Below, piece after piece: positions 22,590 through 33,961 of a stretch of DNA of 64,000 bases. Numbering within the stretch: position 1 is the stretch's first letter; each line of letters begins with the position of its first letter. The position numbers were made by a program, and so were the translations under genes. Source of the stretch: Amborella trichopoda (taxonomy: Eukaryota > Streptophyta > Magnoliopsida > Amborellales > Amborellaceae); the NCBI RefSeq assembly GCF_000471905.2, contig NW_006499603.1, forward strand, positions 1,137,390 through 1,201,389, in the 5' to 3' direction. The notes under the pieces were generated by a model, which had not been told where the DNA came from, searched no databases, and was given only the letters and a program-made list of their open reading frames with translations.

Positions 22590-23165
22590 ACGACGAATCG
22601 TAGGTCTAGAAACTCGTTGATGTAACAAATTCCTCAGATTCAATCGTAGATCAATATTGAAAATCCAAGCACCTTCTTTCGATGTAGATAACCAAAGAAA
22701 AACATTTTGAATAAGTTTTTCTTTTATATGATCCATCTCACATATTTTGCCTTCAAAGATTTGTCGATTCCTTTCTAGTCATGGCTCCCATAAAATGGAA
22801 GCCCTAAAGATCTACCAAATAACCACACCATTTCTAGGCAAGGAAGGAATCGAGAGCTGATCAATCAAAGAGATATGGTGTGCCGGTAAAGTAGTTTGGA
22901 AACCAATATATTAAATGTCCCATATCCACAAAACTGACGTAACCGGGTAATGAATAAATAGGTGATCTCCGGTTTCTTCATCAGATTTACATAGAATACA
23001 AATGTTGACAATTATTTTCCCCTCATCCTTAGATTGTCAATTGTCAACACTTTATTTTGCGATAGGATCCAGAGAAATACTTGTATCTTGTGTGGAATGC
23101 GTCGTTTCCATATGGGTTTCAAGTTAGGTTGCTCCCATCTCACTCTATCATGAAACATAAGGTTT
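22590..23165 (-). pseudogene. L1-type LINE 3' end with zf-RVT domain
   Basis: The minus strand keeps the C-terminal zinc-binding domain (zf-RVT) of a plant L1 ORF2: IPHKIQVFLWILSQNK, then VLTIDNLRMRG, a CILC pair and GDHLFIHYP. The usual last Cys of the zinc site is Tyr here. Downstream it runs on through ENRQ-like text to about 22600. It contains stops and lacks the reverse transcriptase part. It is not clearly the same copy as the LINE at 17310-18170, which is on the other strand. Confidence 0.75.
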
Positions 23166-23294
23166 GTGAAGCCTTCAGACTTCGGTTCTTCTCAAGACTC
23201 TGCCCCAAAACCCCCTAAGACATGGAGACACAAGATACTTGGAAACCCTAGCTTGTTTCTCCCATTCATATGGTGGGTCATAATGCGATATTTT

Positions 23295-23500
23295 TGACGC
23301 CATTATAGAGAGAGAAAGAGGAGCACTCAAGACACTGGATTTAGAGAGAGAAACAGAAGCTATTGAGACACTGGTTCTAGAGAGAGAAAGAGGATCTCTC
23401 GAGACACTAGTTCTAGAGAGAGAAAGAGGAGCTCAATAACTGGTTCTACATAGAGAAAGAGTAGCTCTCTCACTAGCAGTAGTTGAGAGAGAGAATAGAT
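23295..23500. repeat. Minisatellite of ~36-40-bp units
   Basis: About five imperfect units with the core ctagagagagaaagagga and a spacer like gagacactgg run in tandem. Confidence 0.75.
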
Positions 23501-23559
23501 TTGGGGTTCAAGTAGAGGGAAAGAGTAGATTTGGGGTTTCTGAGATTTCACTATGTAAG

Positions 23560-24285
23560 TTGTTGGGTCACAGGGTGGCGGGTTTGTACAGAGTGAGAGA
23601 ACCGTACTTTTATAAAACAAATTCAAGTTTGACTTGAATTTTTTTTTATAGTAACTTTTACCTTGATACTGAAGTATTTTTATTTCAAACTAAAAATCTA
23701 GTAAAATCTTGTGGTTGTCCAAATGATTCAAATCAACAGATTTTTGGATTACAATCCAAAAATATTACAATTTTGGATACATCCAAAATAACACTTCACG
23801 AAATTTCGAGTTGTAAATTGTTTAAGGTCGACTCCTTATACAAACATCATCGTATAGATAATGAATCCTATAGATAATGAAAACAGCGTACTAGAGAGAG
23901 GTTCAGATTCTAAGCAATGAAAACAACATCCTTGAGAGAGAGATTCTCAAGGGGGAGGAAAGTGGGAGAGATTGCAAAGGAATGAGTGCACATGGTGGAA
24001 ACAACATGGCTCAAACCACCTGACATATAAGATGCTAATGGCTAAATGCGTATCTTGACTTTGTCAAACGAAAAAGCGCTTGCACACATGCATCTTCATT
24101 GAAGCCTATCCAAATAGAAAATGACAAAAGAAAAAGGTATGGATCAGTTGCAGTGGAGGGGAAATTGGTGGGTGACATGCATCGTTCACTTGTCTCGTTT
24201 CTCTCACATTATCCTTTACGGTAATGGAGGGTCCCACACCTCTTAAATGATGTGACCAGTGGTACCCCGGGAGACTCCAAAGTCC
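23560..24285. other. Non-coding stretch
   Basis: No gene or element end is recognised. It contains a short direct echo near 23860-23885 (tatagataatga, twice) and otherwise looks unique. Confidence 0.4.
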
Positions 24286-24289
24286 AGCC

Positions 24290-24840
24290 CCAATGTGACA
24301 ATAGGTCGGGTCGGGTCAGGTCTGTTCGTATCAAGGATGGACCCCGATCCGAAAAACTACTGTAGCACTCAAACCCTTACTAGGCCCGAACCCAAAAATA
24401 TAATGTGGGATGTAGACACATACCCAAATCCAGACCCGACCAGATCCGACCAAAAAATAAAAATATTTATAAATTTACATGTATTGAAATATATTACATA
24501 AATATGTTAAATATATACCTGTATTATTTAAATATTATTTCTAAACTATATAATTATATTTTTTTCAAATATTATTTAAATATCATATATTAAATATTAT
24601 TTAATTATCACCACTATTCATATATTATTTAAATATTATATCTAAAATACATATGTATATTTTTTGAAATATTATTTAAATATCATATATTAAATATTAT
24701 TTAAGTATCACCACTATTTAGGGTGGCTCCGTTTCGGGTTACATGGACCCAACCTAATGGGCCAATTTTAGGACCCATACGCAGACCCAGGTTAGGTCTA
24801 CACATTGGGTCACAAGTCAGGTCCGGGTCCATTGCACCAT
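24290..24840. mobile_element. Possible non-autonomous element with GGGTC-type ends
   Basis: The left side begins with gggtcgggtcaggtct and the right side ends with complementary matter (gtcaggtccgggtcc). The interior is AT-rich with repeated attatttaaatat phrases. This is the shape of small TIR elements with GGGTC repeats in plants. Exact ends and target duplication could not be fixed. Confidence 0.4.
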
Positions 24841-25180
24841 GGCGCTGCCTATTCCTTGTTGGATAATACTAGCGTTTGGCTTCAACAAATCATATGCTAT
24901 TGGTATTTTTTCAAGGGTCCTAATTCTCTTTACCTGAATGCATTCATATTGCAATTAAATTTTTGTGAAATTTACATGGATGCACCCCAAAAGATATGGA
25001 GTATTTAATATCTCTGCTTTTATTTTAGTTTATATCAAAAAAATTCCATCATAAGCATCAATTAGAACGTTTGACATTTTGATGTATTACGATAAACGGA
25101 TGAATTGTTAAGTAGTTGATCTTTTGGGCGATCTTGATAAATTTTTCTTAAACCCTTTTGTGTGGTGTTTATCGTGTGTC

Positions 25181-25318
25181 GTTGACATGCAATTGTAGCA
25201 TATAGTGTAATTCATATGATCAAAATAGTTAAAGATTTTCAGACTCATCGTTGACATGCAATTGTAGCATATATTGCAATTCATATGATCACGGTAGTCA
25301 AAGATTTTCAGATTCGAC
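25181..25318. repeat. 69-bp tandem duplication
   Basis: Two copies of a 69-bp unit beginning gttgacatgcaattgtagc follow each other with few differences. Confidence 0.85.
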
Positions 25319-25427
25319 TAAGTCGACTCACACTCAACCAAGTTCCTCGGACTCAGCCTCGGCCTCCAATAGAGGCGACTACGTCCTTAGTGCCATGTAG
25401 ATATCCCTAAATAAGGAGGTATTCGTG

Positions 25428-26380
25428 TTGAAGGTTATAGCAATAAGATATTAAAATTCCTATATTGTGAATTACAAGATATGTAGTTTTTTATATTGAG
25501 TTTTCTATTTTATGTGATTGCAGCTGTAGTGAGATTTGTTTTCTAAAAGATAAATAATCGTAACTCTATAAACCTTTGACAAATTAGAGTAATCCCTATG
25601 AATGCAATATTGGTTTACCCAACATAGATATAGGCACCCTTGCCGATCCATTTATATGTTGTGTTTCTCTTCTCTAATTCTGTTATTGCAACGTCAACCT
25701 ATCGGATCAGAACTCTTGATATGTGTGTAAAAATTCCGGTTTTTGTCTCGTGAGCGTGCATCTTTATCTCTCCTTTATCTATCGTTTCTTTCCGTAACTA
25801 CTATTTCCAAGAGCCAAAGAAATCCTCACAGAATTTTTTTTGCAAACTGTGGTTGCCCCTTGAAGAGTTTCTCTTAGACGCCAAAAGACAAACCTATTTT
25901 TGCACCCTGCAAACTGCAAAAGATGGACTGCAAAAGACGAACATATGTTTGCAGCTTGGAAATTACAAAAGACGGAAATATCTTTGCACCTTTCCAACTG
26001 CAAAATGACTGGAATTTTTTTTTGCTCCTGGGAATGCAAAAGATTTGCAAACTGCTTTTTGTTTGGAATGCAAAAGGTTGCATTTTGTGCACCCTCAAGT
26101 TGACTTTAATATTCATGCGGATTTGTTTCATCCCACAACCTTCTTGTTTTATTGGTATCTCATTTCTTAATTATTAACCCGTTCGAGGATCGAGGTGGTG
26201 AGAGAGAAAACAAGTTGTTATTTTAGCATTTAATTCACAAGCAGTTGTATGCTCATCGGTAATTTCTAGAGAGAGAAGCTGTTGCTCTCATTGGATCTTC
26301 GGTCGATTCTCATCGAGGCATCTTCTATTATTTAATCGCCCTTGCTATCGATCAGGTCAGTTTTATGGTTCTTGCTATCT
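25428..26380 (+). other. Possible copia LTR and leader upstream of gag
   Basis: The segment lies directly before a Ty1/copia gag remnant, begins near a TGTTGAAGG that could be an LTR start, and contains ttggtatct near 26153, which faintly resembles a primer-binding site. It also has short scattered repeats of tgcaaaag (25915-26075). No second LTR exists in the window, so this is a guess. Confidence 0.25.
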
Positions 26381-26387
26381 CTTTATA

Positions 26388-26923
26388 ATGGCAAATTCAG
26401 AAAATAACTCTAGTATGAAACTGTTATTGTTCCTTTGAATGGCCTTAATTATCTTGATGAGCCGAAAGTTGTTTCTCATTCTCTTTTTGGAAAGTCAAAA
26501 CTTAAACACGTAACTAGAAAGAAAATCATGATTTAAAAACCTCTGAAGAAAGTGTTGAGAACTATTTCCTGGTTGCTAATCATGAGAAATATGAAACCAA
26601 AAGGCCTCAAAAGGTGGAGGTAGAGACCCTAACAATTATCACGACGGTAGAAGGGGTCGTAGTAATAGAGGACGTCATAGATGTGATCATTGCAACAATA
26701 TAAAACATATGAAAGATAGGTGTTGGATATTATACCCACACTTAAAGCCCATTAATAGCAAGACAACTGACAAATCTATCGCTTAGACCGCAATCACTCA
26801 AAGTCATCACTGCCACTGTCGTCATTATCAACAACCAAGTAACAATATTGGTTCTTCCTCCACACATGATCCTTCTTCTTCATTCCTAGACACATGTATG
26901 CTTCTGTATTTTTTTGTGACACT
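26388..26923 (+). mobile_element. Ty1/copia gag remnant
   Basis: The plus strand starts MANSENNSS, continues with a GLNYL block and HSLFGKSKLKHV, as in copia gag N-termini, and later shows a zinc knuckle CDHCNNIKHMKDRC (C-x2-C-x4-H-x4-C) near 26675-26720. It is a broken fossil. At 26924 it is cut by the LTR of element B1, so the rest of the copia element would lie beyond the nested cluster. Confidence 0.7.
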
Positions 26924-27857
26924 TGTTTACGATGAAAATCGAAGAGATCTTCAGAGGAAAATCCCTCAGATTCATACCACAAAAACTAATTTTTTTTAAA
27001 AGAGTGTGATAGAGAGTGGGGTAATAAAATTTTAATATAAGGTCATATCTATTAAAAAATGAATAGATCCGCTCTTAGAGCAGTGGCAAGGCCAGCATCG
27101 ATCAAAAAAGCACGCAATACAATATACAATACAATAAAATTAATTTAATTCTAATAAAAATAAATAATTGCTGAAAAGAAATGTACAAAGAGTAAAAAGA
27201 AATACCAGACCGGGCTAGTTGGCCAGGACTCCCGAGCCGTCGAAGCCTCGCCCGTATCAGGACCGGCTAAGCTTATGTCGCACGTCCTCTTTGTTTCTCT
27301 TTAGTTTTTGACCAGGCCTTGGCTTGGTTTGATGGATCTCTTGATCTAAGGGTTGCAAGTGGCCTAAAGATCGGTTTTTCCTAAGTCTAGGTTTTTCAGG
27401 TCTCACAATCTCTCAATTTTCTCTGGGCTCTCCCTCTCTCTCAAACTCCCTAGCCTCCCACATCCCACCTCCTTCTTAGGCATGTTAGTTTTTTTTTTCT
27501 TATAGACCTAATAGGGATGTAGAATTAATAACTACTAAAAACTACAAGATTTTCTAGGTGTAGAGTGGCTAACTACTAAAACCCTGGGCGTGGAATGGAT
27601 AACTACTAAAAACTACAGGATTTGCTAGGTGTATAATAGATAACTACTAAAAACTAAGGGTGTGAAATGGATAACTATTAAAAACTATGGGATTTACTAG
27701 GTATAGAATGGATAACTACTAAAAATTATGGGTGTGGATCATAGGATGGGGACCATGGATTATGGTAGTCTATGGGTTAAGGGTCTATTGAAATAGTGTG
27801 GTCCTATGGGTTAAGGAAAACTATGAAATTTGCCAGTTTTAAAATGGGGTATCTACA
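26924..27857 (-). mobile_element. Family B LTR, 3' LTR of copy B1 (minus)
   Basis: On the minus strand this 934-bp block starts TGTAGATACCCCATTTT and ends CATCGTAAACA, the same termini as the LTRs of copy B3. A purine-rich tract (aaaaaggggcaac, minus strand, at about 27858-27870) precedes it, as expected for a polypurine tract at a 3' LTR. Ty3/gypsy, Tat-like fossil. Confidence 0.85.
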
Positions 27858-30224
27858 GTTGCCCCTTTTTGGCACTCCCTGTCCTTCGAGGGATAGGTGG
27901 GTGGCAAAAAAGTAAAAACTGCAGATATTTTACCTTTATCTTGATGTTTCGTGGTCAAATGGCACACTAACTATCCCTCCAAGATATTGCATTCCTCGCT
28001 CACCCACCTAGGGAATTTTCATCCAAGGGCTTTCGGTGTGAGATGTCAGTGAGTTACATAAGCTTGAAACTCGAGTTTGATTTTTTGACCATACCCGCTT
28101 AGCTTCAGCCGTTTTCACAATTTCAAATTGTTAAACCTGATATTTTCTTTGAATTCCTTAGGGTTTTCTAAGGTCTTCTATAGGTTTTACTTGTTTAGGA
28201 AAAGGTTTGCCTAGTCAATTCTGAAGAGATAGATGAGATGACAATTGGGTAATCATCATATACAGGTATCCAAGCTCATTCATTTTTTAAAGTCTCTTTT
28301 GAAATTTTGAAAGCAAGAGGAAAATTTGAAATAAAACTCGAAGCTTTGGACAGGTCATGATTTTAACAAAGAACTTAAAGTTTTTGGAAGCACAAGACAT
28401 ATAATGAAAATTTTAAAATGAGAAAGATTTTTTTCAAACAAATATTTAGTTAGCAGTTTTAGCTCTTGCTACTATGAAGCCCTCTAAGAATTTTTAACGT
28501 CATGCAGTGAGAGACAAATAAACCTGGCCTTTTACGTCATACGAGGCTAGACGGATGCACCCTACCTTTAATGTCATACGGGGCTAGACATTTTCTGAAT
28601 ACACCTGATCTTTTATGTCATATGGGGATAAATGTTTTATGAATACATCCGATCTTTTACATCATACAGGGTTAGAACATCATACGGGGTTAAATAAAGA
28701 CACCCAACCTTTTACGTCATACGGGGCTAGATGTTTTCTGGGTACACCCGACCTTTTACGTCATACGGGGCTAAACATTTTCTGAATACACCTGACCTTT
28801 TACGTCATATGGGGCTAGACATTTTTTGAATACACTCTACCTTTTAAGTCATACGAGGTTAGATGGATACACCCTACCTTTTACATCATACGGGGCTAGA
28901 CGTTTTTGAATTGGATTTTCGATGGAAATTTCGGCTCGTGTTAACCATTTTCTTTATTTATTTATTTATTTATTTTTTATTTATTTTTTTTTATTTTTTT
29001 AAAATTGGTTGGTAGTTTAGGCTCATGCCACCGAGGAGCATCTATGTCGCCCGAGCCACACGGATAGTGTTGCCCAAAGATTTTGTTTTTTTTTTGTTTT
29101 AGTTTACCTTTTTCCCTTGTTTTGGGGATTATTTTCTTTTCTTTTATTATATTTTTTACTCCACTAGCCCAGTTATGGGGTGTCTTTACGTGTGCAATTG
29201 ATTTAATGAGGTAGATAGGGACATTTTATATGCACACACTTTTCAGACTGAATTTTGACAAACTCAATCCCCTAGTTACAGGGTTTTTGTCCCAAAATTC
29301 TAGTTAATAGACCGTCATACACAAACACGGGGATGGGTTTGCCTCTTTTTGCCTCAAGGGATCCAGTTGAGAGAGAAAAAGCTCCCAAAGTAGCCAATGT
29401 CGTCATTGGCGAGGTTAACTCTTCTCCGATATGTGGTAGTTGGCAATTATACTCATACAACCATGGAGTTCATGACTAGTTTCAAGCGTTCATAATAGGC
29501 ATAAGAAGTTGGCTTCGAGAGTGAGGCCAAATCGACTAACAGTTTAACCTCTTGTAGTAATGGAGGAAGTTCTTTATAGAAAGGGATTTTTTTTTATTTT
29601 TAAAATGGATGATTTTAACTGTTGATTTGAAAAGGATTTTCAACGAGGGACGAGCCGTATAGTTTTACCCACCTATGGCCCCTTTGTTGATCATTTTCTT
29701 TATTTATTTTTTATTTGTTTATTTAAAGATTATGAAAAGGATTTCCTTGTGAGATCATGCGGGCTCAAGAGTCGTGACGTTTCCCTTGGCCTCTAGAGCT
29801 CTCATCTTGTGTTTCACAAAACCATGAGGAGTTCTTCGGGTTCTTGCTGGGCTTCCTTCTTGGAGAGGTCTCGACATTTTCCTAGGGTTCGTTGAAGCCT
29901 TGGGCTTCAATTCATGTTGTTTTCCCATATCTTACTGAGGTTGGTTCTGTTGGGAACCTGTAGGGATTAGGGGGACTGTCCATCCTCAGGATCTGCTTAT
30001 GCAATATTATTGTGGCTTGCAAGAACTTATTTCGTACTTGAGATTTTGGATTAGCGCCTTATTTTTGAAGGTTTTTTTTTTTTTTTGTGCCTGTGACACC
30101 CTTTTCGGGTTTTCACCATGTCCTTTATTTTCATTCTTTTCTTCTTGTTTTTTACCCGTGTTGCCTTTTCAGGTTTTCACCACGTCCTTTTTTTCTTTTT
30201 TCTTTTTTTTTTCTTTTTTTTTTT
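27858..30224 (-). mobile_element. 3' noncoding region of B1, with 44-bp array
   Basis: This lies between the integrase remnant and the 3' LTR of B1. It matches the same region of B3 in places (for example 29400-29570 against 47810-47960). At about 28490-28910 it holds about nine imperfect copies of a ~44-bp unit with the core ttacgtcatacggggctaga. Long T-rich runs occur at 28940-29110 and 30070-30230. Confidence 0.7.
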
Positions 30225-30654
30225 AGTCCGTTACGGGTAGTATTTCTAAGATATATTACATTAATGGGGTCATTGAGTTTATACCCCTCCTGATTTTTTA
30301 TTTTATAGGAATTGCTTGCATACACTCGGGTTACCACAAATGGCCCCTCCCAATTAGGTTTGAATTTACCTTATGGGTGTGGATTTGTAAGAGTGTGGAA
30401 GATCTTCTTGAGTACCATGTCTCCTTCTCTGAATTGTCGGGGAACAACTTTTCTTTGGTATGCTCTCTCTATTCTACGATGGTAAGCTATGATATTTTGT
30501 GTTGCTCGTAGTCGTCTTTGATCCAGAGTATTGAGGGCAGCGACTTGTGCTTTGATTTTTTGTTCATCATCTGAATCTTTATGAATAAGAACTAAGAGCG
30601 ACGGTATCTCGACTTCAACGGGTAGTACAACCTCCATACCATACACTAATGAGT
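30225..30654 (-). mobile_element. Integrase C-terminal remnant of B1
   Basis: The minus strand encodes the end of a Ty3/gypsy integrase: VYGMEVVLPVEVEI, then RRIERAYQRKVVPRQFREGD and further down the SH3-like tail around VTRVYASNSYKI. It matches copy B3 (46930-47340) closely. The catalytic core is missing because the copy is split at 30655 by the LTR of B2. Confidence 0.85.
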
Positions 30655-32009
30655 TGTTTACGATGAAAATCAGACAGATCTTCCGACGAAGATCTCTTGG
30701 ATCTTGACACCTTAAACTAATAAAAATAATGTGGTAGAGAAAGTGGGACAAATCAAATTCAGATCTGAGGCCAGATCTGCCTAGAAACGAGCAGATCCGC
30801 TCTTAGATTTGTGGCAGAGCTAGCATGATCCAAAACATTAAAACACGGGGTCAAAGCAGCAAACTTACCAAAATTAATCAAAATAAAATTAAAACAGTAA
30901 GAAGAAGAAGATAGAAAGGATAAGAGAACAATGTCAAACCGGGCCAGATGGCCCTGGACCCCCGAGCCTTCGAGGGCTCGCCCGTATCAGAATCGACATC
31001 CTCTTTGCCTCTCTCTGATCCAGAAGTTGATAAGAAGATCTCTAATTTTAAAGGGTTGTTGTGCCCTAAGGATGGTTTTGAACTAGGGTTCCCTAGGTTT
31101 AGGTTAAGGTTTCTCAGGCTTAGGGTTAGGGCTTTTCCGATTAGGGTTTCATAAGCTCACGAAGTTAAGAGGTTAGGAGGCCCTCAAATAGCCACGAAAA
31201 TGAGGTTTTATAAATTGAAATTATTCGAAAAAGGGGAAACTTTCTAGCACTAGCCAATTGCTAACCTTGGGCTGCCTTTTTGGCGTCCCGGGTCTGGGCA
31301 ACACTGTCAAAATTGGCCAAAATGAGAGAAAATTGGCCCAGAATGGCAAGGGATCATTCTTGTGCTGAAACTATTATTTTCGGGCAATTTGGGTTTGACA
31401 CTCAGATCAGGACTGCCCAAAACTGGAAGATTCTGATGCACGACTGTTTTTGGGGCAGTAGATGCTGCCTGCCCAAAATCGTCTGATTTGGATCAGTTTG
31501 GGTTGGGCGACACGACTGGTGTTGCACAGACCAAATCAGCTCAAAATGGTAGATTCTTGTTTAGGACTGATCTCAGGGCTAACCTATCAAAGCTCGATGA
31601 TTTCGGGTCAAAACAAGTTGGGCGACACTAGTGGCGTCACCCACACTGATGAGTGACACTACTGTTGTCGTCTAGTCTTGGCTGGGCGACACTACCAGGT
31701 CGTTCAAACCAAAATTATCCGAAACTGAAATTTATTTAGTCAAGTTTGTAGTTCAGGCTGTTGTGAAACTCCTAGAGAAAATTTGGGTGAAAAAGGATTT
31801 TGTACTATTTTTAATGATTTTCTTTGTAAAACAGGGCTTTGGTAGGATTCCAGGTTAAAACAGGGTATTTGCAGGGTTCTGGGTAGGGCGAATGGTTCTA
31901 GGTCACAAGGTAGGTTGTGCGGACTATCTATTAGGGTTTACTAGGACAATGTGGTCCTAAAAGTTCAAAAAACCACAGAATTTGTCATATTTAAGTTTAG
32001 GTGTCCACA
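30655..32009 (-). mobile_element. Family B LTR, 3' LTR of copy B2 (minus)
   Basis: Minus-strand termini are TGTGGACACC and CATCGTAAACA. At 1355 bp it is longer than the LTRs of B1 and B3. A polypurine-like tract (aaagaggggtaaa) precedes it at about 32010-32022 on the minus strand. It sits inside the integrase of B1, so B2 is younger than B1. It contains family-B hairpin motifs, for example at 31620-31642. Confidence 0.85.
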
Positions 32010-33800
32010 TTTACCCCTCTTTGGCACTCCCTGTCCTTCAAGGGATAGGTGAGTGCAAAAGAAGTAGACACTTTGGTGTTCTCAATCCTTCGAGGAGCAG
32101 GTCAACGTCAAAGTTAATGCTGGCATTTTAAATTTCTTCCTGACGTCACGTGGTCAAAGGGCACACTAACTAATCCCTCCAAGTCATTTCGCTCACTGAG
32201 CTCACCCACCTAGGGCATTTTCATCCTAGGGTTTTTGGCATGAGATGTCGATGAGTTACACAAGTTTGAAACTTGAGTTGGATTTTCTGGCCATGCCAAT
32301 TAACTTTAGGGGTTTTATAGTTTGAATTTGTTTTACCTTGGCATCGTATTTGATTTCCTTAGGGTTTCCTAAGGCTTTCTATAGGAAGAGACTTGTCTGG
32401 CCGATTCCGAAGATAGAGACGAGGCAGCAATGCTGTAATCATCATATAAACCTTCTTTAGAAATTTTGAAAACAAGGGGGAATTTTAAAATAAAACCCAG
32501 AGCTTGGACAAGTCACGATTTTAACAAAGAAATTAAAGTTTTTGAAAACACAAGACATATAGTGAAAATTTTAAAAAGAGAAAGATATTTCGAAAAACAA
32601 GGCTGGTTAGAAGTTTTTACTCCTGCTACCATAGAGCTCTCTAAGTAGTTTAGCGTCATGCAGTGATGGACCATACACCCAACCCTTTTACGTCATACGG
32701 GGCTAGACAGAATACACCCGACCCTTTTACGTCATATGAGGCTAGACGGAATACAATCGAATTTTTATGTCATATGAGGCTAGACGTTACCTGCCTCAGC
32801 TCTTTTATGTCGCACGAGTTTAATGTTAAACTGGATACACTCGACCTTTTACGTCATACGAGACTAGACAAAATACACCAGACCTTTTACGTCATACGGG
32901 ACTAGACATTTTCTGAATACACACGACCTTTTATGTCATACGAGGCTAGACGTTTTCTGAATACACCCGACTTTTTATGTCATACGGGGCTAGACATTAC
33001 CTGCTTGGCTCTTTTACATCACATGAGTTTGACATTTTCCTTTCTTGACTCTTTTACATCGCACGAGTTTAACATTTTCTTGTCTCAGCTCTTATACGTC
33101 GCACGAGTTTGACATTTTCCTGAAATGGATTTTGGTTGGCAGTTTAGGCTCGTGCCACCAAGGAGCATCTGAAAAGCTGTCTGAAAAAGTTCATTTCAAA
33201 ATCGTATGAGAACAGTTGATTTCAACAAGAAATTTTTGTGAAAAACATAGTTTTGATCATGAAATCTCTTGAGACTTCACCAGGGAAATTTTTGCATAAA
33301 GAAATCGGCGACACGCGTGGTGTCACCCTCATAGGCCGAGCGACACCGGGCGTGTGCCCAATTTTATTTATTTTTTATTTGGAAAACTGGTTTGCAGTTT
33401 AGGCTCATGCCACAGAGGAGCGTTTGAAAATTAATTAAAATGTTTGAAAATAGTCATAAAAACACATGATAAAACCAAACTTGATTCTTGGAAGACCCTA
33501 AAATTGAGCGGGGTCATTTTTGCAAAAATGTTTTTGGGCGACACTGGTGTCGCTCATAATTTTTTTTTTTGTTGGGAATGCCTCGGAAATTGAGTAGGGG
33601 ATTTTTACAAAAAAAACGTTTAGGCGACATTAGCGGTGTCACTCGGGAAACACTAGTGGTGTCACCCAAACAGATGTATGGATTTTGGCGACACCTGTAG
33701 CGTCGCCTAGACCACCGACCTCCAAATTTTGAAATTCTTGTTTTAGAAAGTCTTGGGGTTGCCTAAACTTTCTGTTGAACGAAATGGCGACCTGCAGGAT
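32010..33800 (-). mobile_element. 3' noncoding region of B2 with repeat array and hairpins
   Basis: The region has the same make-up as in B1 and B3: about ten copies of the ttacgtcatacggggctaga-type unit at 32680-33120, then several hairpins of the GGGCGACAC type, for example 33307-33328 and 33687-33709. No coding sequence was recognised. Confidence 0.7.
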
Positions 33801-33961
33801 GAGTTTTGAGTGATATTTCTTATTTTCCATAAAGGTCCCCTCCTTCCCACTCTCCTTTACGCTTCAAGCTCTTCTTTCTTCTTCCCATCTTCATCTTCTT
33901 CCTTCTATATCATCTTCCCTCTGATCTTATTGGTTTTTCTTATTCTCACTCTTAGGCTTTC

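Noticed and set aside
30152-30337. Separate small Lys-rich gene
   Set aside because: It is the integrase tail of B1 running into a homopolymer-rich tract.
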